Part shown: piece after piece, positions 1-7,033 of the stretch | Numbering within the stretch: position 1 is the first letter of the stretch | Layout: every line of letters begins with the position of its first letter | DNA from: Verrucomicrobiota bacterium | GTDB taxonomy: Bacteria; Verrucomicrobiota; Verrucomicrobiia; Limisphaerales; UBA11320 | NCBI GenBank assembly: GCA_016871475.1 | Contig: VHDG01000022.1 | Location: 1-13,253 of the forward strand | Reading direction: 5' to 3' | Length of the DNA: 13,253 nt | The notes under the pieces: model-generated | What the model was told of the DNA's origin: nothing | Seen by the model: only the letters and a program-made list of their open reading frames with translations | The model's database searches: none | Made by a program: the position numbers and the translations under genes

Positions 1-1
1 A

Positions 2-1225
2 TCACCCACCGGGGAGGCGGCAGCACAACAGGTCGTGAGCGCGCTTCGCCAGCAGTTCGGAGCCACTGCCCGCATTCTCGTTGTCGCGAGCGATCAGCCC
101 GGTGATCCCGAATTCGCGATCGCCGTTGAGCGACAGCTCAAGGCTTCAGGCGCTCAGGTTCTGGAGACGGTGAGAGGCGAGCCCAAGGATGCTCGCGATG
201 CGCTGATGAGAATCATGGCTGCGGGAGGCAAGCTGGACGCCGTCGCCTGCTCACAAGCTGCCGGAAACTGGCTGGTGCTTGCCTCACTGAAGACCGACTT
301 TCCGGCGCTGGGAGATCCGCAGCTCGTCACGCCGCACAAGTATCGCTGGCCTAATTTTCTAAAGCCGGAGAACTTGCTCAACATCGCCAATCAAATTGCC
401 GTGATCGCGATCGTCGCCATCGGCATGACCATGGTCATCATCACTGGCGGCATCGACCTTTCAGTGGGGAGCCTCCTCGCGCTCTCGGCTGTGTTGACGG
501 CGAGTTTGATTCGAGATTTTGCGGGGGGAGTGAACGCGACATTCCATGGGATGGTGTTGGCGTGCCTGGCGGCCATCCTCGTATGCGGAATGATCGGGGG
601 CTTTTCAGGGTTGATGATCACCCGGTTCGCCATCCCGCCGTTCATCGTGACATTGGCCATGATGCTCGTCGGCAGCGGCCTGGCCTACATCCTGGCGGAA
701 GGCCAGTCTGTTTACCAAATCCCTGACTCCTTTGTCTGGCTCGGACGGGGAGCCGACTTGATGAGTCTGCCCAACGCGGTCGTTCTCATGCTTCTGCTTT
801 ACGGGTTGGCTCACGTCCTGATGTCACGCATGAAACTCGGCCGGTATCTTTATGCTGTGGGCGGCAACAGCGAGGCTGCCCGCCTGTCAGGGGTTCCGGT
901 GCCGCGCGTATTGATGTTCGCTTATATTGCCAGCGCATTGCTCGCCGGACTCGGCGGCGTGATCATGGCCTCACAGCTCAAGAGTGGCTCCGCGACCTAT
1001 GGCAACATGTATGAGCTCTACGTGATTGCTGCCGTCGTGGTGGGTGGAACAAGTCTCAGCGGCGGCGAGGGCAAGATGCTGGGCACGCTGATCGGCGCCT
1101 TCATTATCGCCGTGATCCAGAATGGCATGAACCTCACGAACGTGGAGAGCTACAAGCAAAAGGTGGTTCTCGGCCTTGTGATTCTCGGAGCCGTCCTGCT
1201 CGACAGGATAAGGCATCGCCGCTGA
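2..1225 (+). CDS. Sugar ABC transporter: substrate-binding domain fragment fused to RbsC-like permease (5' partial)
   Basis: Inner-membrane permease of a ribose/xylose-type (CUT2) ABC importer. The frame is open from base 2, so the true start lies outside the window; the GTG at 35 is internal. The first ~110 residues resemble the C-terminal lobe of a type I periplasmic sugar-binding protein: a beta strand ILVVASDQPGDPEF, then a helix, then a KLDAVACSQAA strand. The chain then passes through PNFLKPENLLNIANQ directly into the permease core. Diagnostic core motifs are GMTMVIITGGIDLSVGS, the ATPase-contacting loop GGNSEAARLSGV, VVGGTSLSGGEGKMLGTLIG, and a final helix ending LLDRIRHRR. The usual first permease helix before the NFLxPENLLN loop is absent and binding-protein sequence sits there instead. 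That loop is normally periplasmic, so a fused binding domain would face the right side. The binding domain looks short at its C-terminal end. The stop is 20 bp from the convergent nuoD stop. The sugar is unknown. Confidence 0.85.
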   Translation, partial: SPTGEAAAQQVVSALRQQFGATARILVVASDQPGDPEFAIAVERQLKASGAQVLETVRGEPKDARDALMRIMAAGGKLDAVACSQAAGNWLVLASLKTDFPALGDPQLVTPHKYRWPNFLKPENLLNIANQIAVIAIVAIGMTMVIITGGIDLSVGSLLALSAVLTASLIRDFAGGVNATFHGMVLACLAAILVCGMIGGFSGLMITRFAIPPFIVTLAMMLVGSGLAYILAEGQSVYQIPDSFVWLGRGADLMSLPNAVVLMLLLYGLAHVLMSRMKLGRYLYAVGGNSEAARLSGVPVPRVLMFAYIASALLAGLGGVIMASQLKSGSATYGNMYELYVIAAVVVGGTSLSGGEGKMLGTLIGAFIIAVIQNGMNLTNVESYKQKVVLGLVILGAVLLDRIRHRR

Positions 1226-1245
1226 GACACGGTGATCCGAGTAGG

Positions 1246-2436
1246 TCAGCGGTCCACTTCTCCGAGCACGATATCGATGCTTCCCAGAATGACCACAACG
1301 TCGGCGATCTTCTGGCCGATGCACATCTCCTCCAACAACGTCAGGTTGATCAGGCTGGGTGGTCGCACGCGATAGCGGTAGGGGTTGGGACTTCCATCAC
1401 TGATGAGATAGAAGCCCAGTTCGCCTTTGGGTGACTCGATTCGGCCATAGGCTTCCCCTGGTTTCGGACGAAACCCACGAAGCTTGGCTTTTGGATCGAT
1501 CACCGGTCCGTCGGGAATCTCTGTCAGAGCCTGTTCTAGAATCTTGATCGACTCGCGCATCTCCAAGGTTCGAATCATGTAGCGGTCATAGACATCGCCA
1601 TGGTCTCCCAACGGGATCCGGAAGGGGAAGCTTGAGTAGAACCCGTAGGCATCCACCTTGCGCAGATCGTAATTGATTCCACTCGCGCGCAGAACCGGCC
1701 CTGTGATGCCTGCGTTGACCGCATCAGGACCCTTCAGCACTCCGACTCCCTGGGTGCGGGCGAGCAGGATTTCGTTGGTGGTGAGGAGGTTTTCGAACTC
1801 GTCCAGGAACCGGGTGTATTCAGATGTCACCTTTTTGGCCTGCTCGATCCATCCCGGAGGCAGATCCGTCCGGCAGCCCCCAAAGCGCATGTAGTTGCAC
1901 ATCATCCGAGCCCCGGTCAGGGACTCGAACAGATCGAGAACCTTCTCGCGTTCCCGAAACGCATACATCAGCGGGGTTCCCAGCGCTCCCATGTCCATCA
2001 GAAGGAATCCCGTGACGCAGGTGTGATTCACCACCCGGGTCAGCTCCGCGGTTATCACGCGGATGTACTCCGCCCGTTCAGGGACCTGAAGCCCGGCCAG
2101 CTTTTCCACTGCCAAGGCATAGCCCCAGTTGTTGGTCAGCGAACAGAAGTAGTCCAGCCGGTCGGTGTAGGGCATTGACCCGAGATAAGTCGTGTTCTCG
2201 GCAATTTTTTCGTGGTTCCGATGCAGATATCCAAACACGGGTTTGAGTTTCACGACGGTTTCCCCGTCGAGGACTGCATCCATGCGAAACACGCCGTGTG
2301 TGGAAGGATGGTGCGGCCCCATCGACACCTCCAGCATCTCTCCCAGATCACCTCCGGGCGCACGATGGATCAGGGAAGGTGGTGAATCCGCTGGAGCGGA
2401 TTGGGGCGATGCGGGGGGAAGGGGAGGGGTGCTCAT
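1246..2436 (-). CDS. nuoD: NADH-quinone oxidoreductase subunit D (49 kDa)
   Basis: Peripheral-arm subunit that forms the quinone pocket together with NuoB and NuoH. The protein has 396 residues, the usual family length, with no fusion to NuoC. Visible hallmarks are MGPHHPSTHG near residues 39-48 (the quinone-site His is in this motif), MPYTDRLDY carrying the quinone-site Tyr, RFGGCRTDLPPGW, and the family C-terminus GSIDIVLGEVDR. Residues 2-30 form a Pro/Ser/Ala-rich leader unlike the NuoD core. The ATG at 2436 lies 13 bp after the nuoN stop with no clear Shine-Dalgarno, and an internal ATG at 2337 (M34) is a credible alternative. Position is unusual: nuoD normally follows nuoC near the operon start, but here it is the last gene after nuoN. 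Identity is certain; the start is not. Confidence 0.95.
   Translation of the reverse strand: MSTPPLPPASPQSAPADSPPSLIHRAPGGDLGEMLEVSMGPHHPSTHGVFRMDAVLDGETVVKLKPVFGYLHRNHEKIAENTTYLGSMPYTDRLDYFCSLTNNWGYALAVEKLAGLQVPERAEYIRVITAELTRVVNHTCVTGFLLMDMGALGTPLMYAFREREKVLDLFESLTGARMMCNYMRFGGCRTDLPPGWIEQAKKVTSEYTRFLDEFENLLTTNEILLARTQGVGVLKGPDAVNAGITGPVLRASGINYDLRKVDAYGFYSSFPFRIPLGDHGDVYDRYMIRTLEMRESIKILEQALTEIPDGPVIDPKAKLRGFRPKPGEAYGRIESPKGELGFYLISDGSPNPYRYRVRPPSLINLTLLEEMCIGQKIADVVVILGSIDIVLGEVDR
2346..2355 (-). promoter_or_regulatory. Shine-Dalgarno-like site inside nuoD, upstream of alternative ATG 2337
   Basis: The minus strand reads GGAGGTGATC, a ten-base match to the complement of the conserved 16S rRNA 3' end. 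It lies within codons 28-31 of the long nuoD frame. Eight bases separate it from the in-frame ATG at 2337 (13 from the GGAGG core, longer than ideal). The 2436 ATG has nothing comparable. This could mark the real nuoD start, giving 363 residues beginning MLEVSMGPHHP, or be chance in Gly-Gly-Asp codons. Confidence 0.35.
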
Positions 2437-2449
2437 GGGATCTGGTACA

Positions 2450-3934
2450 TCAGGAACCTCGCAGCAGGCTTAGAAGTTTGTCAGGAAAGCATCCCCACCA
2501 AACCAGCAACAAGGCGCAGGCGCCGATCCATGCGCGCGTGATCCAAAGTGCGGGCATTCCTGGGGCTTGTCCTGCTTCTGCCAGGTCACGAGCCTCGAAA
2601 GCAGCGCGAACGATTCGCAGGTAGTAATAGAGTGCCACACAGCTGGCCACAAGGGAGGCTGCCACCAGCCAGAACACTCCATGAGGAGCTCCATGCGACT
2701 TCAATGCCGCGGAGAAGACATAGAACTTGGCGAAGAACCCTGCCAGGGGAGGGATGCCCGCCTGCGACAACAGAAAGACCATGAGGCAGACCGCGAGGAA
2801 CCTGGATTCTCGCATCCATCCGGCGAAACCGGATATCGCATCCGAGCCCCGTCGGTTTTCGAGGATCGCCGACATGGCGATGAGGCCCAGGCTTCCGATT
2901 GCATAGGTGACGGCATAGTACAACACCGAGTACGCGGCATCCTGAGTGTTGGCAATCAACCCAACCAGCATGTAGCCCGCATGGGCCACGCCGCTATAGG
3001 CGATGAAGCGTCGGAACCCGCTTTGCGCCAGCGCTGCGAGGTTTCCGATCACGATGGATGCCGTTGCTGCAAACGCGAAGAAAGCGATCCACCCGGGTTT
3101 TGCCGAACCCAGTGAAGCATTGCCGGCCACGCCAGCTGGGTTCCATCCCACCCAGGTCACCTGTGCCAGCAGGGCGAAGCTGGCAAGTTTGGAGACACTG
3201 GCGATGAATGCTGCGGAACCTGGGGTAGCTCCCTGATAGGCATCCGGTGTCCAGAGGTGGAAGGGAGCCGCGCTGATCTTGAAGGCGAATCCGGCGGAAG
3301 CGAACAGCACGCCCATAACGGCGATGGGCTCCACGGGCCCGGCGGCGAGCTTCATGGCCACCTTGGGCAGCAGCAGTTCACCTGTCGCCCCATGGAGCAG
3401 GCTGAAGCCATAAAGCATCGTGGCGGCAGACACTCCCCCAAACAGGAAGTACTTGAGGCCGGCTTCGGCGCTCAATGCCCGATCCTTGTGGAATGCAGTC
3501 AATACGTAGAGGGAGAGGCTCAGAAGCTCCAGGCCGGTGAAAGCCAGGATCAGATGCTGGGTGCTGCACAAGATCATCGCCCCCACGGCCGCGAGCAGAG
3601 TCAGTGCAAAGTATTCGCCGACATGTTTCGTAAAGGAGGATTCACGGCTGAGCCAGAGCGATCCCAGGGTGAGGGCCGCGATGAGTCCCTTGAGGCAGGT
3701 CACTCCTGGGGAAGCCATCCAGCCCAGCGTTGGGATGGCCACCGGTTCCCAGTTTCGATCGAGGAGGATCCACGCGATTCCGAGGGCCAGGGTGCAAACG
3801 ACGCACAGCAATGTCTTTCGGGCCGACTCGCTCCAGGTCGTCAACCAAGCCAGATCCACAGTGAGAACCAGCAAGGCAAGGAAGGCCGTGCAGATCTCAG
3901 GCAACACTGCCCTGGCAACCATCAGATAGTCCAA
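2450..3934 (-). CDS. nuoN: NADH-quinone oxidoreductase subunit N (antiporter-like)
   Basis: Proton-pumping membrane subunit nearest the quinone module among the Mrp-antiporter-like subunits. The protein has 494 residues, about the usual length, with roughly 14 hydrophobic segments. Pump-site residues are in place: TM5 Glu136 in TGLELLSLSLYVL, TM7 Lys219 in GFAFKISAAPFHLWTPDAY, TM8 Lys249 in SVSKLASFALL, and TM12 Lys403 in GFFAKFYVF, where NuoN usually carries Lys rather than the Glu of NuoM. The start is a TTG at 3934, preferred because AAGGGAG lies 8 nt upstream; the next in-frame ATG at 3922 is 20 nt from that site. The gap to nuoM copy 2 is 16 bp and to nuoD 13 bp, so both neighbours are co-transcribed. 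Confidence 0.95.
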   Translation of the reverse strand: MDYLMVARAVLPEICTAFLALLVLTVDLAWLTTWSESARKTLLCVVCTLALGIAWILLDRNWEPVAIPTLGWMASPGVTCLKGLIAALTLGSLWLSRESSFTKHVGEYFALTLLAAVGAMILCSTQHLILAFTGLELLSLSLYVLTAFHKDRALSAEAGLKYFLFGGVSAATMLYGFSLLHGATGELLLPKVAMKLAAGPVEPIAVMGVLFASAGFAFKISAAPFHLWTPDAYQGATPGSAAFIASVSKLASFALLAQVTWVGWNPAGVAGNASLGSAKPGWIAFFAFAATASIVIGNLAALAQSGFRRFIAYSGVAHAGYMLVGLIANTQDAAYSVLYYAVTYAIGSLGLIAMSAILENRRGSDAISGFAGWMRESRFLAVCLMVFLLSQAGIPPLAGFFAKFYVFSAALKSHGAPHGVFWLVAASLVASCVALYYYLRIVRAAFEARDLAEAGQAPGMPALWITRAWIGACALLLVWWGCFPDKLLSLLRGS

Positions 3935-3942
3935 GTGTCACA

Positions 3943-3949
3943 CTCCCTT
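3943..3949 (-). promoter_or_regulatory. Ribosome binding site for nuoN (TTG start)
   Basis: AAGGGAG on the minus strand sits 8 nt before the TTG codon at 3934. It lies in the short gap after the nuoM copy 2 stop and decides the TTG start over the downstream ATG at 3922. Confidence 0.6.
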
Positions 3950-3950
3950 C

Positions 3951-5468
3951 TCATTGCAAACCTCCTGACTTGCGCAGGTTCTCAAACAGGGGCGACTCCA
4001 AGGCCGGAACAATCCAGTCCAGGAGCAACCGGGGCCAGAGTCCGACGGCGAGAGCAACGGCGATCAATCCCATGGCGCCCAGCCGCTCGGGAATCGAGAT
4101 CACGAGAGCCTCACCGTGGGCCTGTTTCTCCTTCGTTGATGCGGGGGAAGGCTCCACCTCGCCTGCTCCGGCTGCATAGAATGTCCGATGCACCACTCGC
4201 AACGTAAAGGCCGCGCCCAGCACGATTCCAACACCCGAGAGAATGGCCAGTGAGGGAAAACTCTTCCAGGCTCCGGCGAGGACATGCGCCTCGGCAGCGA
4301 AGCCGCTGAACCCGGGCATTCCCATTGATGCGAATCCTGCGAGCACAAAGCTCACAGCCGCGAAGGGCATCAGCTTCTGGAGGTTGAGACCCTCCAGCTC
4401 AGCCAGCTCTCTGGTGTGAGTGCGGTCGTAGATCATCCGACCGGCGATTGCGAAGAGCAGCCCGCCGATGATGCCGTGAGAAAACATCTGGAGGACCGCG
4501 CCGGAGAGTCCCGCTGAAGAAAGCGACAGGAGGCCCAGCAAGGCGAATCCCATGTGACTGACGCTGGAGTATCCGATGATGTATTTGATGTCGCGCTGTG
4601 TGAGGGCGACCCATGCGCCATGGACGATTCCGATGGCAGCCAGCATACCCAGCGGCATCTGCCACATCGCGGCGCCTTGCGGCATGAGCGCCACGCCTGC
4701 GCGCAGAGCTCCGTAGGCTCCCAGCTTCATGACCACGCCGGCCAACAGCATGGAGGCGGCGGTGGGTGCCGCCGAGTGACCGGTGGGAGCCCATGTGTGG
4801 AAAGGGAACATGCCTGCGAGGACGGCGAAACCCACGAACAGGAGGGGGAAGACCCATCTCTGGAAGTCCGGTGGGAATGCATGTTTGCCGAGCTCCTGCA
4901 ACGAGAAGCTTCCCACGCCCGACGCCCATGCGCAGGCGAGGATGCCGGCGAACACGAGGGCGCTGCCGACAAACGAATACAGGGCCAGCTTCATCGCGCC
5001 GTGCTCGCGATTCTTTGAACCCCAGTGCGCGATCAGCAGGTACTTCGGCACGATCGCCAGCTCATAGAATACGAATAACAGGAAGAGGTCTGCGCTGAGG
5101 AACACACCGAAGCAGCCGGTCAGGAGCAGGAAGTAGAGCGAGAAGAAGTCCCGCACGCGATGCTCCACGTTCCAGGAAAACAGCACGCCTGCGACGGCTG
5201 CGATGCCTGTAAGGACGAGCATGCAATGGGTGATGCCATCCGCCGCGAGATGGAACTCGATACCCAGCCCCGGAACCCATGGAGCGCGGGTCAACGTGGT
5301 AAACACCCCGGGATCCATCCCGTTCACCACGCCGCTGAAGGCGGCAGCGAGTGAAAGAAACGCGGTCAGCAACGCCGTTGCGCGGGCGAACTTGGGTTCG
5401 GTCCGGGGCATGAACTGTTGCAGGATCGCACCCAGCAGACAGATCACGAGGGTCCATGTGGGCGTCAT
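3951..5468 (-). CDS. nuoM: NADH-quinone oxidoreductase subunit M, second copy (TM7 Lys replaced)
   Basis: Antiporter-like membrane subunit of complex I, 505 residues. It is the second of two adjacent NuoM-type genes and clearly diverged from the first. Retained pump residues are TM5 Glu136 in FYELAIVPKYLL, TM8 Lys248 in VVMKLGAYG, TM11 His305 in YSSVSHMGF and TM12 Glu393 in GFAAEAHVLAG. The TM7 lysine (E. coli NuoM Lys234 position) is Leu217 in GFAVLAGMFPFHTWAP, while the following His224 is kept. A hydrophilic Lys/Glu-rich loop lies near residues 434-455. The ATG at 5468 overlaps the stop of the upstream nuoM by ATGA and has AAAGGA 7 nt upstream. A longer in-frame start at 5576 would lie inside the upstream nuoM and adds only Arg/Ser-rich, non-NuoM sequence. 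NuoM-type family membership is secure; assignment as the extra module of a 2M complex I is inferred. Confidence 0.93.
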   Translation of the reverse strand: MTPTWTLVICLLGAILQQFMPRTEPKFARATALLTAFLSLAAAFSGVVNGMDPGVFTTLTRAPWVPGLGIEFHLAADGITHCMLVLTGIAAVAGVLFSWNVEHRVRDFFSLYFLLLTGCFGVFLSADLFLLFVFYELAIVPKYLLIAHWGSKNREHGAMKLALYSFVGSALVFAGILACAWASGVGSFSLQELGKHAFPPDFQRWVFPLLFVGFAVLAGMFPFHTWAPTGHSAAPTAASMLLAGVVMKLGAYGALRAGVALMPQGAAMWQMPLGMLAAIGIVHGAWVALTQRDIKYIIGYSSVSHMGFALLGLLSLSSAGLSGAVLQMFSHGIIGGLLFAIAGRMIYDRTHTRELAELEGLNLQKLMPFAAVSFVLAGFASMGMPGFSGFAAEAHVLAGAWKSFPSLAILSGVGIVLGAAFTLRVVHRTFYAAGAGEVEPSPASTKEKQAHGEALVISIPERLGAMGLIAVALAVGLWPRLLLDWIVPALESPLFENLRKSGGLQ

Positions 5469-7033
5469 ATGGCGATCCTTTCTGTCAGCAGGACGGCGGC
5501 TGCGTTCAGCCACTTCAGCGCCAGTTGAGGATGAACCCCCAGCAGCAGAATGAGCGCGACCATGGGTGTCACCCATGCACGTTCTCGCACAGTGAGATCG
5601 GCGAACCTTGTGGAGTCACCGCTCAACGCGCCGTGCCAGGTTGTTCGGAGGTAGTTCAGGAGAAACAGGGCCACGCCGAGCAAACCAAGAGTCGCCAGGC
5701 AGGCTGCCCAGGGCACCAGGGCAAACACGCCCTTGAAGATCAGGAACTCCCCGACGAATCCGCTCAATCCCGGAAGGCCCATGGATGCGAAAACGGCCAG
5801 CCCCATGATACCGGCAAACACAGGGGCCTTTTGTCGCAAGCCTCCCATGCTTCCCATCTCGAGCGGTTTCCCAACGCGTTCTTCCATCCAGCCCGCAAGC
5901 CCGAAGAGCAGCGCTGCGATGACGCCGTGATTGAACATTTGGAGCATGGCTCCGGTCAGGGCTGCCTGTTTCTCAACCTCCCAGTTGCCATCCAACGGAG
6001 TGATCCTGGAGGCGCAGACGACGGCAAGGACGCAGTAGCCCAGATGGCTGATCGAGAGGTGTCCGAGCATTCGTCGCACATCCGTCTGGGCCAGGGCTGC
6101 CACAGCGCTGAAGACAATGCTCGCCAGGGCCAGGCAGAGCAAAAGGTCCTGGGTCTGCCAGACTTGTTCGGGAAAGATCGGCAGGACAATCCGGAGCAAG
6201 CCATACACGCCCAGTTTGGACAGAGCTCCGGTCAGGACCATGGCCACCGGGGCCGGGGCTTCGGAGTAGGTGAGAGGCAGCCAGGACTGGAAGGGCCACA
6301 CGGGGATCTTCACGGCAAAACCGAGAAAGATGGCGAAGAAGATCAACAGGCCCAGCGCTCGTGTTGAGAGCTCAGGAAGTCCGAGGCGGACATTGTAGAT
6401 CGCTGCCAGTCCCCCGTCGAAACCCTTGCCCCGTTGGGCGAGTTCAGCGAAATCGAAAGACCCTGTGGCCGCATAGGTCGCAAGAAAGCCCAGCAACATC
6501 GCGGCGCTTCCCGCCATGGTGTAGAGAAAGAATGTCCGGGCGGCCACGCCTCGTTTGGGTCCGCCCCATAGCTTCACAAGGAAATAGGCCGGGATGAGGC
6601 TGAGCTCGTAGTAGAAAAACCAGTGGATGAAATTCTGGGCGGTGAACGCACCATGCAGTCCCGCCTGAAGCAGGAGCAGCAGACCGTGGTAGATCCGCCC
6701 GGACGGAATATCGCGCCGGGAGAACGCCGTGGCGGCCATCAGCACGATGCATGACAAGGCGAGCATCAGGAGTCCCAGCCCATCAATCCCAAGATGATAT
6801 TCAGTTCCCAGGCTTGGAATCCAAGGCCACCGTTCAACCATCTGCATGGAGCCCACGGCCGGATCGAACTGCGTGAAGATCAGTGCGAGCACGCCCAGGC
6901 TGAGCGCGTGGAACAGGAGTCCGAACCTGCGGGGGCGTTGGCCGTCGGGCAGGTGCGATCCCAGGATCAAGATCCCACCCACCAGCGGTATCGCCGTGAG
7001 CAGGGTTAGCCATGGGATGGACGACGCGTTCAT
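5465..7033 (-). CDS. nuoM: NADH-quinone oxidoreductase subunit M, first copy
   Basis: Antiporter-like proton-pumping membrane subunit, 522 residues, near usual NuoM length. Pump-site residues are TM5 Glu143 in WFFYYELSLIPAYFL, TM7 Lys242 in GFAVKIPVWPFQSWLP, TM8 Lys273 in LSKLGVYGLL, TM11 His330 in LSISHLGY and TM12 Glu429 in GFVGEFLIFKG. The His usually seven residues after the TM7 Lys (WPLHGWLPDAH-type motif) is Gln249, and the motif continues WLPLTYSEAP rather than WLPDAHxxAP. The start is the ATG at 7033, which overlaps the nuoL stop by ATGA; a TTG at 7048 would only add DNLE residues inside nuoL. Its 3' end overlaps nuoM copy 2 by ATGA, so nuoL and both nuoM genes are probably translationally coupled. 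Confidence 0.95.
   Translation of the reverse strand: MNASSIPWLTLLTAIPLVGGILILGSHLPDGQRPRRFGLLFHALSLGVLALIFTQFDPAVGSMQMVERWPWIPSLGTEYHLGIDGLGLLMLALSCIVLMAATAFSRRDIPSGRIYHGLLLLLQAGLHGAFTAQNFIHWFFYYELSLIPAYFLVKLWGGPKRGVAARTFFLYTMAGSAAMLLGFLATYAATGSFDFAELAQRGKGFDGGLAAIYNVRLGLPELSTRALGLLIFFAIFLGFAVKIPVWPFQSWLPLTYSEAPAPVAMVLTGALSKLGVYGLLRIVLPIFPEQVWQTQDLLLCLALASIVFSAVAALAQTDVRRMLGHLSISHLGYCVLAVVCASRITPLDGNWEVEKQAALTGAMLQMFNHGVIAALLFGLAGWMEERVGKPLEMGSMGGLRQKAPVFAGIMGLAVFASMGLPGLSGFVGEFLIFKGVFALVPWAACLATLGLLGVALFLLNYLRTTWHGALSGDSTRFADLTVRERAWVTPMVALILLLGVHPQLALKWLNAAAVLLTERIAI
5476..5481 (-). promoter_or_regulatory. Ribosome binding site for the second nuoM
   Basis: AAAGGA on the minus strand, inside the last codons of the first nuoM, is 7 nt before the ATG at 5468. 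It supports that start over longer upstream alternatives. Confidence 0.55.

Noticed and set aside
1226..1245. Terminator between the convergent permease and nuoD genes
   Set aside because: The 20-bp gap has neither a stem-loop nor a T-run; any terminator would have to lie inside one of the coding ends.
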